From Haloarculaceae archaeon (GTDB lineage Archaea; Halobacteriota; Halobacteria; Halobacteriales; Haloarculaceae): DNA of 11,027 nt. The stretch covers positions 1 to 11,027 of the forward strand of contig JAQCMX010000219.1 of assembly GCA_028274885.1 (NCBI GenBank), written 5' to 3'. The translations under genes were made by a program, and so were the position numbers. Shown here piece after piece: positions 1 to 6,933 of this stretch; position 1 is the first letter of the stretch; every line of letters starts with the position of its first letter. The notes beneath the pieces were generated by a model. The model ran no database searches. It had not been told where the DNA came from and worked only from the letters and a program-made list of their open reading frames with translations.

Positions 1-2
1 CA

Positions 3-1361
3 ATGTCCAGCAAGAGTGATACCGATGGGGACAGAGTTGATCAACTTGTCTCCAGGACCGGTGAGGCCTTGGAGGATGGGAAGTACCCGCTGAAAATCAT
101 GAACGACGAGGACATCTACCAGGCCGAGTTGCGGCGCATTTTTGCCCACTCCTGGGTGTTTGTCGGCCACATTTCCGAGTTCGAAGAGCCAGGCGATTAC
201 GCGCGGCGGTACATCGGCGAGGACCCGTTTATTATCGTCCGCGACGAAAACGGGGAGTTACACGCGTTTCTGGATAGTTGTATGCACCGGGGTGCACAGT
301 TTTGTACCGCAGAGAGCGGCAACACGTCGCACTTCCGGTGCCCGTATCACGGCTGGACGTACAAAAACGACGGCACGTTGCAAGGTGCGCCACACATGAA
401 GGAGGCGTACTCCGAGCTCGACACAGAGGAGATCGAACTGGAGGAGGCACAACTCGACAGCTACCAGGGGTTGCTGTTTGCCCGAATCGCGAACGAGGGC
501 CCCTCGCTGGAGGCGTATCTCGGCGATTTTACCTGGTATCTGGACGTGCTGTTTGGCCTCACAGAGGAGGGGATGACCGTTGTCGGCGAGCCACACAGGT
601 GGGAGGCGGCACACGACTGGAAAACCTCCTCTGAGAGCTTCGCTGGGGACTCCTATCACGTGTTGACGACCCACCAGGCGGGCCTGGAGACGTCCCTCGG
701 TGAGGGGCCGTGGGAAGAGATCGAAGATTTCCCGGAGGCGTCGTATCTCGCCTGCACGGACGTACACTCGGGCGGGTACTATCTGCTAGACGACGAGGAG
801 ACGTTCATGGGTTATCCGGACGAACTGACTGAGCATCTCGATCCGGAACTTAGCGAGAACCAGATCGAACTCGCTGGCCGCTCTGTGTTTCACAACGGCA
901 CCATCTTTCCAAACATGTCCTACATCCACGGGGTCCAGTCCGCAGGCTGGGGCGGACCGTGGGTTTCGATCCGCGTTTGGCAGCCCCGCGGTCCCGGTAA
1001 GACGGAGGTCACCAACTGGTGGCTTATTCCGAAGGAACTGGCAGACAGCGAAGAGTTCAAAGCCGAGTCACACCGTGGCTGGGAGAGTCTGAGCCCTGGC
1101 GGCGCCTTCGAGGCGGACGACCTGGTGGTCTGGAGCGGTATCTCCAACAGCACCAAATCGATGACTCTCGACGAAAACGAGACACTGGGCAACATTCAAC
1201 TCGGGATGGACGGGATGAGCAAGGGGGTCGAAGTGACCGACGACCCTGTCCACGGACCAGCGGAGGTGACGACGAAGGGGCTGTACTTCGACGAGCGCCA
1301 CTCTCGCACCTGGTACGGCGCCTGGCAGGAGACGATGTCAAACGGGGGCGGGCGCAGGTGA
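3..1361 (+). CDS. Rieske aromatic ring-hydroxylating oxygenase, alpha (catalytic) subunit
   Basis: This 452-aa protein is the catalytic subunit of a Rieske non-haem iron oxygenase, which uses O2 and electrons from a ferredoxin to hydroxylate an aromatic or heteroaromatic ring in the cytoplasm. The Rieske [2Fe-2S] ligands are C93, H95, C113 and H116 in the form CxH-x17-CxxH. The catalytic domain shows the bridging Asp D216 and iron ligands H219 and H224 in GDSYHVLTTH, with D372 (FEADD) as the likely third ligand. Length is normal for the family. The ATG lies two bases from the window edge, so an upstream in-frame start cannot be excluded, though the N-terminus looks complete. The stop overlaps the beta-subunit GTG by 4 nt, indicating one transcript and coupled translation. 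No ferredoxin or reductase gene is visible. The substrate cannot be read from sequence; the neighbourhood suggests an N-heterocycle, but an ordinary aromatic acid is possible. Confidence 0.93.
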   Translation: MSSKSDTDGDRVDQLVSRTGEALEDGKYPLKIMNDEDIYQAELRRIFAHSWVFVGHISEFEEPGDYARRYIGEDPFIIVRDENGELHAFLDSCMHRGAQFCTAESGNTSHFRCPYHGWTYKNDGTLQGAPHMKEAYSELDTEEIELEEAQLDSYQGLLFARIANEGPSLEAYLGDFTWYLDVLFGLTEEGMTVVGEPHRWEAAHDWKTSSESFAGDSYHVLTTHQAGLETSLGEGPWEEIEDFPEASYLACTDVHSGGYYLLDDEETFMGYPDELTEHLDPELSENQIELAGRSVFHNGTIFPNMSYIHGVQSAGWGGPWVSIRVWQPRGPGKTEVTNWWLIPKELADSEEFKAESHRGWESLSPGGAFEADDLVVWSGISNSTKSMTLDENETLGNIQLGMDGMSKGVEVTDDPVHGPAEVTTKGLYFDERHSRTWYGAWQETMSNGGGRR

Positions 1362-1891
1362 GTTCCCCCGCCCTGCCACAGTCGACGGCCGCAGACGCCC
1401 AAACCCAACACCAGGTCGAACAGTTTCTCTACTACGAGGCCGACCTGCTCGACCGCTTCGAGATGCAGGAGTGGCTCTCTCTGCTTGATGAGGATATCGT
1501 TCTGACGGTTCCGATCCGGAGCGACCACGGCCCTGGCTCCGACCGGACGGCGTTCAGCGACGAGACGTTCTATGTCAGAGACGACTACGACATGCTCTCT
1601 GAGCGTGTCGAGAAGATCAGCAAGGAGTACGCCTGGTCGGAGAATCCCCGGTCCCGTGTCCGCCATCACATCGGTTCCGTCCGTCTCAGCGATGTCGGAA
1701 ACCCCATAACGGTCTGGAACAACCAGCTTGTCTACCGGAGTCAGGGTGATACGGCCGACCATGCCGTTCTGAGCGCACAGCGCGAGACGACACTCGTCCC
1801 GGAGGGCGACAGTTTCCGCATCTCGGACCGAACCGTTTATCTCGACCACTCTATTCTGTCGACGAAGAACCTCACACTGCCCCTGTTATGA
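1358..1891 (+). CDS. Ring-hydroxylating dioxygenase beta subunit (NTF2/SnoaL-like fold)
   Basis: This 177-aa protein is the small structural subunit of the Rieske oxygenase, expected to form an alpha3beta3 hexamer with the preceding gene product. Family hallmarks are visible: VEQFLYYEADLLDRFEMQEW near residues 20-39, a dioxygenase-like WSENPRSRVRHHIGSVRL segment at 93-110, and the C-terminal LDHSILSTKNL at 162-172. The length matches the usual 160-190 aa. The GTG at 1358 is chosen because it overlaps the alpha stop as GTGA and gives an N-terminus of normal length; the longer open frame from 1019 would lie inside the alpha gene and adds a low-complexity Arg-rich stretch typical of an out-of-frame reading. 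The stop overlaps the next ATG as ATGA. Presence of a beta subunit argues against the alpha-only N-demethylase type of Rieske enzyme. Confidence 0.92.
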   Translation: MSSPALPQSTAADAQTQHQVEQFLYYEADLLDRFEMQEWLSLLDEDIVLTVPIRSDHGPGSDRTAFSDETFYVRDDYDMLSERVEKISKEYAWSENPRSRVRHHIGSVRLSDVGNPITVWNNQLVYRSQGDTADHAVLSAQRETTLVPEGDSFRISDRTVYLDHSILSTKNLTLPLL

Positions 1892-2391
1892 CAGATCAGC
1901 CATCGCAACCGTCCGCTGTCGGTCCGACCCGGGAGTCGGAGATATCCCTCGACGGCGGCCAGGTTATCGTCAGCAACCTCCGGACAAAGCGGGGCCGGCG
2001 AGCCGAAATCGCTGCCGGTGGTGAGTCGGTCCGCCTCGACGCCATGATCCTGGAGAGCATCACCTGGCAACGGTCACGATCCAACCTTGCTACGGTCGCC
2101 GCCGAGACTGCGGCCGTCCAGAGCGACGAGGTACCGCTGACCGGGGGCGAACGCGTTTCGGAGTCGCCAGGTTTCCAGATCACGAACGAGTACGCGCAGG
2201 TGGAACTGGCCAAGGTCCAGACAGGGGCTGGTGAGGCCGTGCAGGTGAGCGCACCCGCACGTGGAAGTGAAACCAATCTCGGGGTACCGACACTCCGGGC
2301 GCTCGCAGGGATAACCGACACGTTCGCGTTCTCGACGTTTTTCGAGACGCCGGTTGGACCGGAGGACACACCCATCGAGGGGCCACACTGA
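1888..2391 (+). CDS. Uncharacterised 167-aa protein with an apparent internal duplication, coupled to the Rieske oxygenase
   Basis: The function is not known. The ATG overlaps the beta-subunit stop (ATGA), so the product is almost certainly made together with the oxygenase. There is no signal peptide, membrane segment or nucleotide-binding GxGxxG motif. Two segments can be aligned by eye: residues 18-70 (EISLDGGQVIVSNLRTKRG onward) and 97-150 (QITNEYAQVELAKVQTGAG onward). Each has an I-x3-x-x-QV-type strand, a T-x-x-G turn, a short strand, a conserved Leu and a helix-like tail, suggesting two copies of a beta-rich domain of about 50 residues. The C-terminal FSTFFETPVGPED resembles, from memory, short proteins found beside actinobacterial ring dioxygenases and often labelled 'dihydrodiol dehydrogenase'; that label would be misleading, as no dehydrogenase features are seen. 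It could be an accessory or assembly factor. The gene is well supported, the role is not. Confidence 0.85.
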   Translation: MTDQPSQPSAVGPTRESEISLDGGQVIVSNLRTKRGRRAEIAAGGESVRLDAMILESITWQRSRSNLATVAAETAAVQSDEVPLTGGERVSESPGFQITNEYAQVELAKVQTGAGEAVQVSAPARGSETNLGVPTLRALAGITDTFAFSTFFETPVGPEDTPIEGPH

Positions 2392-2433
2392 CCGGTCAGA
2401 CGGCGGATCTATTTACGCCGCCTGCCATCGAAG

Positions 2434-2467
2434 CGTTTATGTATTATGTTTGAGAAACACGGTCGGA
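2434..2467 (+). promoter_or_regulatory. Likely leaderless promoter of the amidohydrolase gene
   Basis: The AT-rich block tttatgtatta at 2436-2446 is centred about 28 nt before the ATG at 2468, which is the spacing of an archaeal TATA box to a transcription start at the start codon. It stands out against GC-rich surroundings. No Shine-Dalgarno sequence is seen before the ATG, in line with a leaderless mRNA. A small inverted repeat (cggcg at 2401-2405 and cgccg at 2416-2420) lies about 15 nt upstream of the box and could be an operator or the 3' end hairpin of the preceding operon; its arms are short enough to be chance. Confidence 0.5.
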
Positions 2468-3802
2468 ATGATCGTTTCAGGAACCGTCGTAACCGATTCT
2501 TCAACAATTATCGAGGAGGGTGCTGTCGTCGTAGGTGGCTCGGAGATTACTGCTGTCGGCGACGCGAAAGCCCTCCGGGAGCAGTATCCGGACCACCGTG
2601 AGAAACGGTATGATATCGTCATGCCAGGTATGGTCGGCGGGCACATCCATTCGGTCCAGAGTCTCGGCCGGGGCATCTCCGAGGACCGCGAACTACTGGA
2701 CTGGTTGTTCGACTACATCCTGCCGATGGAAGCGACGCTGACCGCCGACGAGATGGAAACCGCTGCCAGGCTCGGTTATCTCGAACTGATCGAAACCGGG
2801 ACGACGACCGCGATCGATCATCTCTCGGTCGCTCACGCCGAGCGTGCGTTCGAGGCTGCCGGCAAGATGGGGATCCGCGGTCTGCTCGGCAAGGTGTTGA
2901 TGGACCAGCGTTCGCCGGAGGGACTGCTCGAGCCAACCGCCGACGCACTCGGGGAGACAGAACGGCTGATCAAGGAGTACCACGGCAGTTTCGACGACAG
3001 GATTCGGTACGCCGTCACACCACGGTTTGCCGTCTCCTGTACCGAGGAGTGTCTCCGCGGGTCCCGCGACCTGGCGGACAGATACGAGGGCGTCCGTATT
3101 CACACCCACGCGAGCGAAAATCAGGGCGAAATTGAGACAGTGAAAACAGACACCGGAATGCGCAATATCCACTGGCTCGATGAGGTGGGACTGACCGGCG
3201 ACGACGTCGTTCTCGCACACTGTGTCTGGACAGACGACTCCGAACGCGAACTGCTGGCGGAGACCGGAACCCACGTCACACACTGCCCTTCGTCGAATAT
3301 GAAACTCGCAAGCGGGATCGCACCGGTCGTTGACTACCTCGACCGCGGGATCAACGTCGCCCTCGGCAACGACGGCCCGCCTTCGAACAATACGCTCGAT
3401 CCGTTCACAGAGATGAAACAGGCGAGCGCACTCCAGAAGGTTGACACCCTCGATCCCACGGTGACCCCGGCCCCACTCATCTTCGAGATGGCAACCTACA
3501 ACGGCGCACAGGCGGCAGGGTTCGACCGCCTTGGGAAGCTCCGTGAAGGGTGGCGCGCAGACATCATCGGTCTCTCGACGGACACCACGCGTGCAACCCC
3601 GCTGTACGACGAACTTTCACATCTGGTGTTTTCGGCCCGGGGCGAGGACGTCGAGTTCACGATGGTCGACGGTGAGGTGCTGATGGCAGACGGCGAGGTC
3701 CAGGTGGTTGACGCGGCGGGCATCCGACAACATGCTCACGAGGTTGCCGAGTCACTTGATCTTGAGGCGGCACGCGAGCGTGCACAGGAGGTCAAGCCGT
3801 AA
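2468..3802 (+). CDS. Amidohydrolase of the TRZ/ATZ - MTA/SAH deaminase type (aminoheterocycle deaminase)
   Basis: This 444-aa metal-dependent hydrolase is of the type that removes amino groups (or halides) from purine-, pterin- or triazine-like rings. The TIM-barrel metal site is complete: H59 and H61 in GHIHS, H214 and E217 in IHTHASEN, H251 in LAHCV and D302 in LGNDGPPSNN. From memory, the spacing H214-E217 (3) and H251-D302 (51) equals that of the S-adenosylhomocysteine deaminase TM0936 of Thermotoga maritima. HCPSSNMKLASGIAPV at 272-287 is also typical. The ATG at 2468 is preferred over an in-frame one at 2354, which lies inside the previous gene and adds 38 unrelated residues. A TATA-like box sits about 28 nt upstream, so it is transcribed on its own. 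The substrate is unproven: SAH/MTA-type nucleosides, guanine or 8-oxoguanine, or another amino-heterocycle. The neighbouring adenine deaminase and molybdenum hydroxylases favour a catabolic role. Confidence 0.9.
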   Translation: MIVSGTVVTDSSTIIEEGAVVVGGSEITAVGDAKALREQYPDHREKRYDIVMPGMVGGHIHSVQSLGRGISEDRELLDWLFDYILPMEATLTADEMETAARLGYLELIETGTTTAIDHLSVAHAERAFEAAGKMGIRGLLGKVLMDQRSPEGLLEPTADALGETERLIKEYHGSFDDRIRYAVTPRFAVSCTEECLRGSRDLADRYEGVRIHTHASENQGEIETVKTDTGMRNIHWLDEVGLTGDDVVLAHCVWTDDSERELLAETGTHVTHCPSSNMKLASGIAPVVDYLDRGINVALGNDGPPSNNTLDPFTEMKQASALQKVDTLDPTVTPAPLIFEMATYNGAQAAGFDRLGKLREGWRADIIGLSTDTTRATPLYDELSHLVFSARGEDVEFTMVDGEVLMADGEVQVVDAAGIRQHAHEVAESLDLEAARERAQEVKP

Positions 3803-3866
3803 CGAGTGTACACAGGTGATGTAGCCTTCGCGAGGAGCTGACTATCTTTTCCGCCTCCGCACCAGC

Positions 3867-3898
3867 TATTTGTATGTGGCGCCCACAACAATTTACTG
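3867..3898 (+). promoter_or_regulatory. Candidate promoter elements before the first molybdenum-hydroxylase operon
   Basis: The gap 3803-3994 (192 nt) contains two AT-rich stretches that could be archaeal TATA boxes: tatttgta at 3867-3874 and caatttact at 3889-3897. Either would start transcription about 25-28 nt downstream, leaving a leader of roughly 75-100 nt before the ATG at 3995. No AT-rich box lies 25-30 nt before 3995 itself, so this gene is probably not leaderless. A short tctttt tract at 3845-3850 may mark the end of the upstream transcript. The choice between the two boxes is not settled by sequence alone. Confidence 0.3.
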
Positions 3899-3948
3899 GA
3901 AACACACGTACAGTTTGGTCGCAAGCGCTGTGGAACTCCACACATGAG

Positions 3949-3974
3949 CGTGCCGGGACCCGGCACGGCCGTGC
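3949..3974. promoter_or_regulatory. Overlapping palindromes, candidate operator or leader hairpin
   Basis: Positions 3949-3967 form an inverted repeat with 9-bp perfect arms around a single base (cgtgccggg-a-cccggcacg). It overlaps a perfect 12-bp palindrome at 3963-3974 (gcacggccgtgc), so a cgtgcc-like half-site appears three times within 26 bp. The block ends 20 nt before the ATG of the [2Fe-2S] subunit gene. It could bind a dimeric repressor downstream of the transcription start, or fold as a stable RNA hairpin in the leader. Arms of this length are unlikely by chance over so short a gap, but GC-rich DNA raises the background. Confidence 0.4.
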
Positions 3975-3994
3975 GACCGACTTTCAGGACAACT

Positions 3995-4483
3995 ATGACG
4001 ACGAAACTAACAATAAACGGTACACAGACGACTGTCGAATCGGCGGACACCGACCTGGCGACCGCACTGCGGTCGGCGGGTTACACCGGTGTGAAGTGTG
4101 GCTGTGACGGTGGTGAGTGTGGCGCGTCGACGGTACTGGTTGATGGCGCCCCGGAGATGGCCTGCGGGATGGCCACGAGGGAGGCTGCCGGAGCCAACAT
4201 ACAGACCATCGAGGGTCTCGGTTCACAGGACGATTTGCACCCGATTCAGGAGGCGTTTGTCGATCACTTTGCGGTCCAATGTGGCTTCTGTATACCGGGG
4301 ATGATACTCGAGGCAAAGGCGTTGCTTGCGGAGAACCCAGATCCGACCGAGACGGAGGTCCGGAAGGCACTAGACGACCACATCTGCCGGTGTACCGGCT
4401 ACACCAAACCGGTCGCCGCAATCCTGGATGCGGCAGACCGGGTGGCCAACAGACAGGTCGCGACCGATGGAGGCACACGATGA
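3995..4483 (+). CDS. [2Fe-2S] small subunit of a molybdenum hydroxylase (xanthine dehydrogenase family), copy 1
   Basis: This 162-aa protein is the two-cluster electron-transfer subunit (XdhC/CoxS/IorA type) that carries electrons from the molybdenum cofactor of the next gene's product. The N-terminal plant-ferredoxin-like site reads KCGCDGGECGASTVLVDG: C37, C42 and C57 are present, but the third cysteine of the usual CGxC is a serine (S45, codon TCG at 4127-4129). An extra cysteine, C35, lies just upstream. The second cluster is complete: C96 and C99 (QCGFCIPGM), C131 and C133 (ICRCTGY). The ATG at 3995 is chosen because homologous domains start right at the first beta strand (KLTINGT) and a weak agga lies 6 nt upstream; an in-frame ATG at 3944 would add 17 residues and put the palindrome inside the gene. 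The stop overlaps the large-subunit ATG (ATGA). Confidence 0.93.
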   Translation: MTTKLTINGTQTTVESADTDLATALRSAGYTGVKCGCDGGECGASTVLVDGAPEMACGMATREAAGANIQTIEGLGSQDDLHPIQEAFVDHFAVQCGFCIPGMILEAKALLAENPDPTETEVRKALDDHICRCTGYTKPVAAILDAADRVANRQVATDGGTR

Positions 4484-6933
4484 GCGAGGACGAACCCGTT
4501 TCGGACGGCGGCACCGCGTCCGAGCCTGTTCCCAAGACTGAGACAGTCGAGACGGAGGAGGAGCACCCACTCGAGTGGGACGAACCCGACAACAACGATC
4601 TGGCGCCGGAGGAGCGCAGCAGCGTCTCCAAACGACCCGAGAAACAGGACGACCGCAAGCTCGTCACCGGCGATGCGACGTTCACCGCCGACCAGGCGCG
4701 GCGATTCCCACAGCTCGTCCATGCGAAGGTGCTACGAAGCGAGATTCCAAACGGTCGTGTCGTCGATATCGACACGACCGACGCCGAGGCGATGGATGGG
4801 GTCCACGCCGTGTTGACGCCCGATTCGCCGACAGTTCCGGATGGAAAGTACACCAGCGCAGGCCAGTCTTACCCCGAGCCGAGTCCGTGGGATATGCAGG
4901 TGCTCACCGACCGGGTGCGGTACGTCGGTGACCCGATAGCTGCCGTCGCCGCCGAGGACACCGAGACGGCTGCGGCCGCGGTCGAGGCGATCGACGTTGA
5001 CTACGAGGAGTACGACTACGTGTTGGACCCCGAGGTGGCGTTCAGCGAGGATGCTCCCCAGCTGTTCGGGGATGACGATGTCGAGAACAAGATCGTCGGC
5101 CACGACTACTCGCGCAACCGGATGTCCCACATCGAGGGACGTCTCGGTGACGTCGAGGAGGCCTACGATCGGGAGGATGTACACGTCCACGAGACCAGCT
5201 GGGAGACGATCAGACAATCACACGCCAACGTCGAACCACATACAACGATCGCGTACACGGACGAGGACGACAGACAGGTCCTCATCACGAGCACGCAGGT
5301 GCCAAACCACACGCGCCGACAGCTCGCGCATCTGTTCGACATCCCGATCCGGGATATCCGGGTCAAAAAGCCCCGCGTCGGCGGCGGGTTCGGTGGCAAG
5401 CAGGCGATGGTCGTCGAACCGATTCCGCTCGCGCTGACGCTGGCGACTGATCGACCGGTGATGTACGAGGCCACGCGCGAGGAGGAGTTTTATGCGATGC
5501 GCTCGCGCCACCCGATGCAGGTCCGTGCCAGGTCGGCAGTTACCGAGGACGGCACCATCGAGGCGCTTGAACTCTACGCGCTGTCGAACACCGGCGCCTA
5601 CGGCAGCCACGGGATGACTGTTGCAGGCAACGTCGGCGCGAAACCGCTCCCGCTGTACTCGAAGGTTCCACGGATTCATTTTGAGGCCGATATCGTCCAC
5701 ACCAACGTTCCACAGACCGGAGCGATGCGCGGGTACGGCGCACCACAGGGCACGCTCGCGCTGGAAGGGCATCTCGATGAGGTGGCACGGGATCTGGATC
5801 TTGATCCCATCGAAATCCGGCAGGACCACTACATGGAGATCGGTGATCTCGACGAAATCGCCGGCATGATGGGTGGGGAAGGGGCCGAACGACGCATCCG
5901 CTCGTGTGGTCTCGACGAGTGTGTCAAACGCGGGAAAGAGGCCATCGGTTGGGACGACATCGACCAGCCGGAGGCCGACCATCTTCACCGCGGTATCGGC
6001 GTCGCGCTGTCGGCGCAGGGAACGGGCGTTGCCGGGGACGAACTCGGTGCTGCCCAGATCATGATGAACGAGGATGGGTCCTTTCACCTGCAGGTTGGCG
6101 GCGTCGACATCGGAACCGGGGCTGATACCGCCTTCGTTCAGATCGCCGCCGAGGAACTCGGCTGTGACGAGCGTGCGATCATCCCGAAAACCTCGGACAC
6201 GGACAACACCCCCTTCGATTACGGTGCCTACGCCTCCTCGACGACGTATATCAGCGGCCGTGCGGTAAAGAAGGCAGCGTCCGACGCCCGCGACCGGATC
6301 CTGGAGTGGGCCAGCCGGATGCTAGAGGAGCCCGTCGACGCGCTGGAGACCGAGAGCGGGGAAGTGTACAGTACCGTGAGTGGCGACAGCGTCACCTTCG
6401 AGGAGATCGGGTACGAATCCGTCTACGGCGACGAGACGAGAGAGCACATCCTCGGCAAGGGCAGTTTCAGCACCGAGGAGAGTCCGCCGCCGTTTGCCGC
6501 CCAGTTTGCGGACGTGACCGTCGACGAACGGACCGGCGAGTTCGAGGTCAACAAACTCGTCGTCGCAGTCGACTGTGGGGTCGCGATCAATCCTGGCATG
6601 GCCGAGGGCCAGATCGAGGGTGCCAATCACATGGGCTACGAAATGGCGGTCACCGAGGGGATCACCGTCGACGAGGACGGCCACGTCGAAGTCGAATCCT
6701 ACGACGACTACGGGTTCCGGACGGCGAGTGAGTCGCCGCCGATCGAGTCGATCCTCGTGGAGACGCACGAACCGACCGGACCCTTCGGGGCGAAGTCAGT
6801 CGCGGAGGTGCCGACGAACACGGTGCCACCGGCGTTAAGCAACGCCATCCGGGAGGCCGTCGGCGTCCGCATCACAGAGATGCCGATCACCGCCGAGAAG
6901 ATCAGGACGAAACTCGACGACACGACCACATGA
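4480..6933 (+). CDS. Molybdopterin-binding large subunit of a xanthine dehydrogenase-family hydroxylase, copy 1
   Basis: This 817-aa catalytic subunit binds the molybdenum-molybdopterin cytosine dinucleotide-type cofactor and hydroxylates a ring carbon or aldehyde using water. Visible motifs are RKLVTGDATFTAD (59-71), VGGGFGGKQ (300-308), AMRGYGAPQG (415-424), the cofactor loop DIGTGADT (543-550), DTDNTPFDYGAYASSTTY (573-590) and the C-terminal FGAKSVAEVP, where E776 is the expected catalytic glutamate. Before the first domain there is an acidic, probably disordered N-terminus of about 58 residues. The ATG at 4480 overlaps the small-subunit stop; no Tat signal is present, so the enzyme is cytoplasmic. 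At the position of the purine-binding Glu of classical xanthine dehydrogenase (QEHFYLE) this protein has QSHANVE, while the Arg of the RGYG motif (R417) is kept. Coupling to adenine deaminase favours hypoxanthine or xanthine as substrate; another N-heterocycle or an aldehyde is possible. Confidence 0.92.
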   Translation: MSEDEPVSDGGTASEPVPKTETVETEEEHPLEWDEPDNNDLAPEERSSVSKRPEKQDDRKLVTGDATFTADQARRFPQLVHAKVLRSEIPNGRVVDIDTTDAEAMDGVHAVLTPDSPTVPDGKYTSAGQSYPEPSPWDMQVLTDRVRYVGDPIAAVAAEDTETAAAAVEAIDVDYEEYDYVLDPEVAFSEDAPQLFGDDDVENKIVGHDYSRNRMSHIEGRLGDVEEAYDREDVHVHETSWETIRQSHANVEPHTTIAYTDEDDRQVLITSTQVPNHTRRQLAHLFDIPIRDIRVKKPRVGGGFGGKQAMVVEPIPLALTLATDRPVMYEATREEEFYAMRSRHPMQVRARSAVTEDGTIEALELYALSNTGAYGSHGMTVAGNVGAKPLPLYSKVPRIHFEADIVHTNVPQTGAMRGYGAPQGTLALEGHLDEVARDLDLDPIEIRQDHYMEIGDLDEIAGMMGGEGAERRIRSCGLDECVKRGKEAIGWDDIDQPEADHLHRGIGVALSAQGTGVAGDELGAAQIMMNEDGSFHLQVGGVDIGTGADTAFVQIAAEELGCDERAIIPKTSDTDNTPFDYGAYASSTTYISGRAVKKAASDARDRILEWASRMLEEPVDALETESGEVYSTVSGDSVTFEEIGYESVYGDETREHILGKGSFSTEESPPPFAAQFADVTVDERTGEFEVNKLVVAVDCGVAINPGMAEGQIEGANHMGYEMAVTEGITVDEDGHVEVESYDDYGFRTASESPPIESILVETHEPTGPFGAKSVAEVPTNTVPPALSNAIREAVGVRITEMPITAEKIRTKLDDTTT
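6207..6248 (+). repeat. 42-nt exact repeat, copy A (inside molybdopterin subunit 1)
   Basis: These 42 bases recur without mismatch at 10986-11027 in the paralogous large subunit. They encode the PFDYGAYASSTT segment next to the cofactor site. Protein conservation alone would allow third-position differences, and the codons flanking the block do differ between the copies, so the stretch may reflect recent gene conversion. Confidence 0.85.

Noticed and set aside
1019..1357. Upstream extension of the beta-subunit frame
   Set aside because: This part lies within the alpha-subunit gene and reads as an Arg-rich stretch; the GTG at 1358 gives a normal N-terminus and a 4-nt overlap.
2401..2420. Small hairpin as a strong terminator after the 167-aa gene
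   Set aside because: The arms are only 5 bp with a 10-nt loop and no T-tract follows, so chance is a sufficient explanation; mentioned only as a possible operator.
2354..2467. In-frame ATG 38 codons upstream of the amidohydrolase start
   Set aside because: It overlaps the preceding gene, adds sequence unrelated to the family, and would place the TATA-like box inside the gene.
3874..4107. 77-codon open frame overlapping the start of the first [2Fe-2S] subunit
   Set aside because: It runs out of frame over the palindrome and into the [2Fe-2S] gene, and its translation has no family features.
5218..6087. 289-codon and similar long open frames on the - strand (also 3993-4853, 2693-3283, 6708-7253)
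   Set aside because: All are antisense to well-supported genes and show Arg/Pro/Ser-rich or motif-free translations typical of shadow frames in high-GC DNA.
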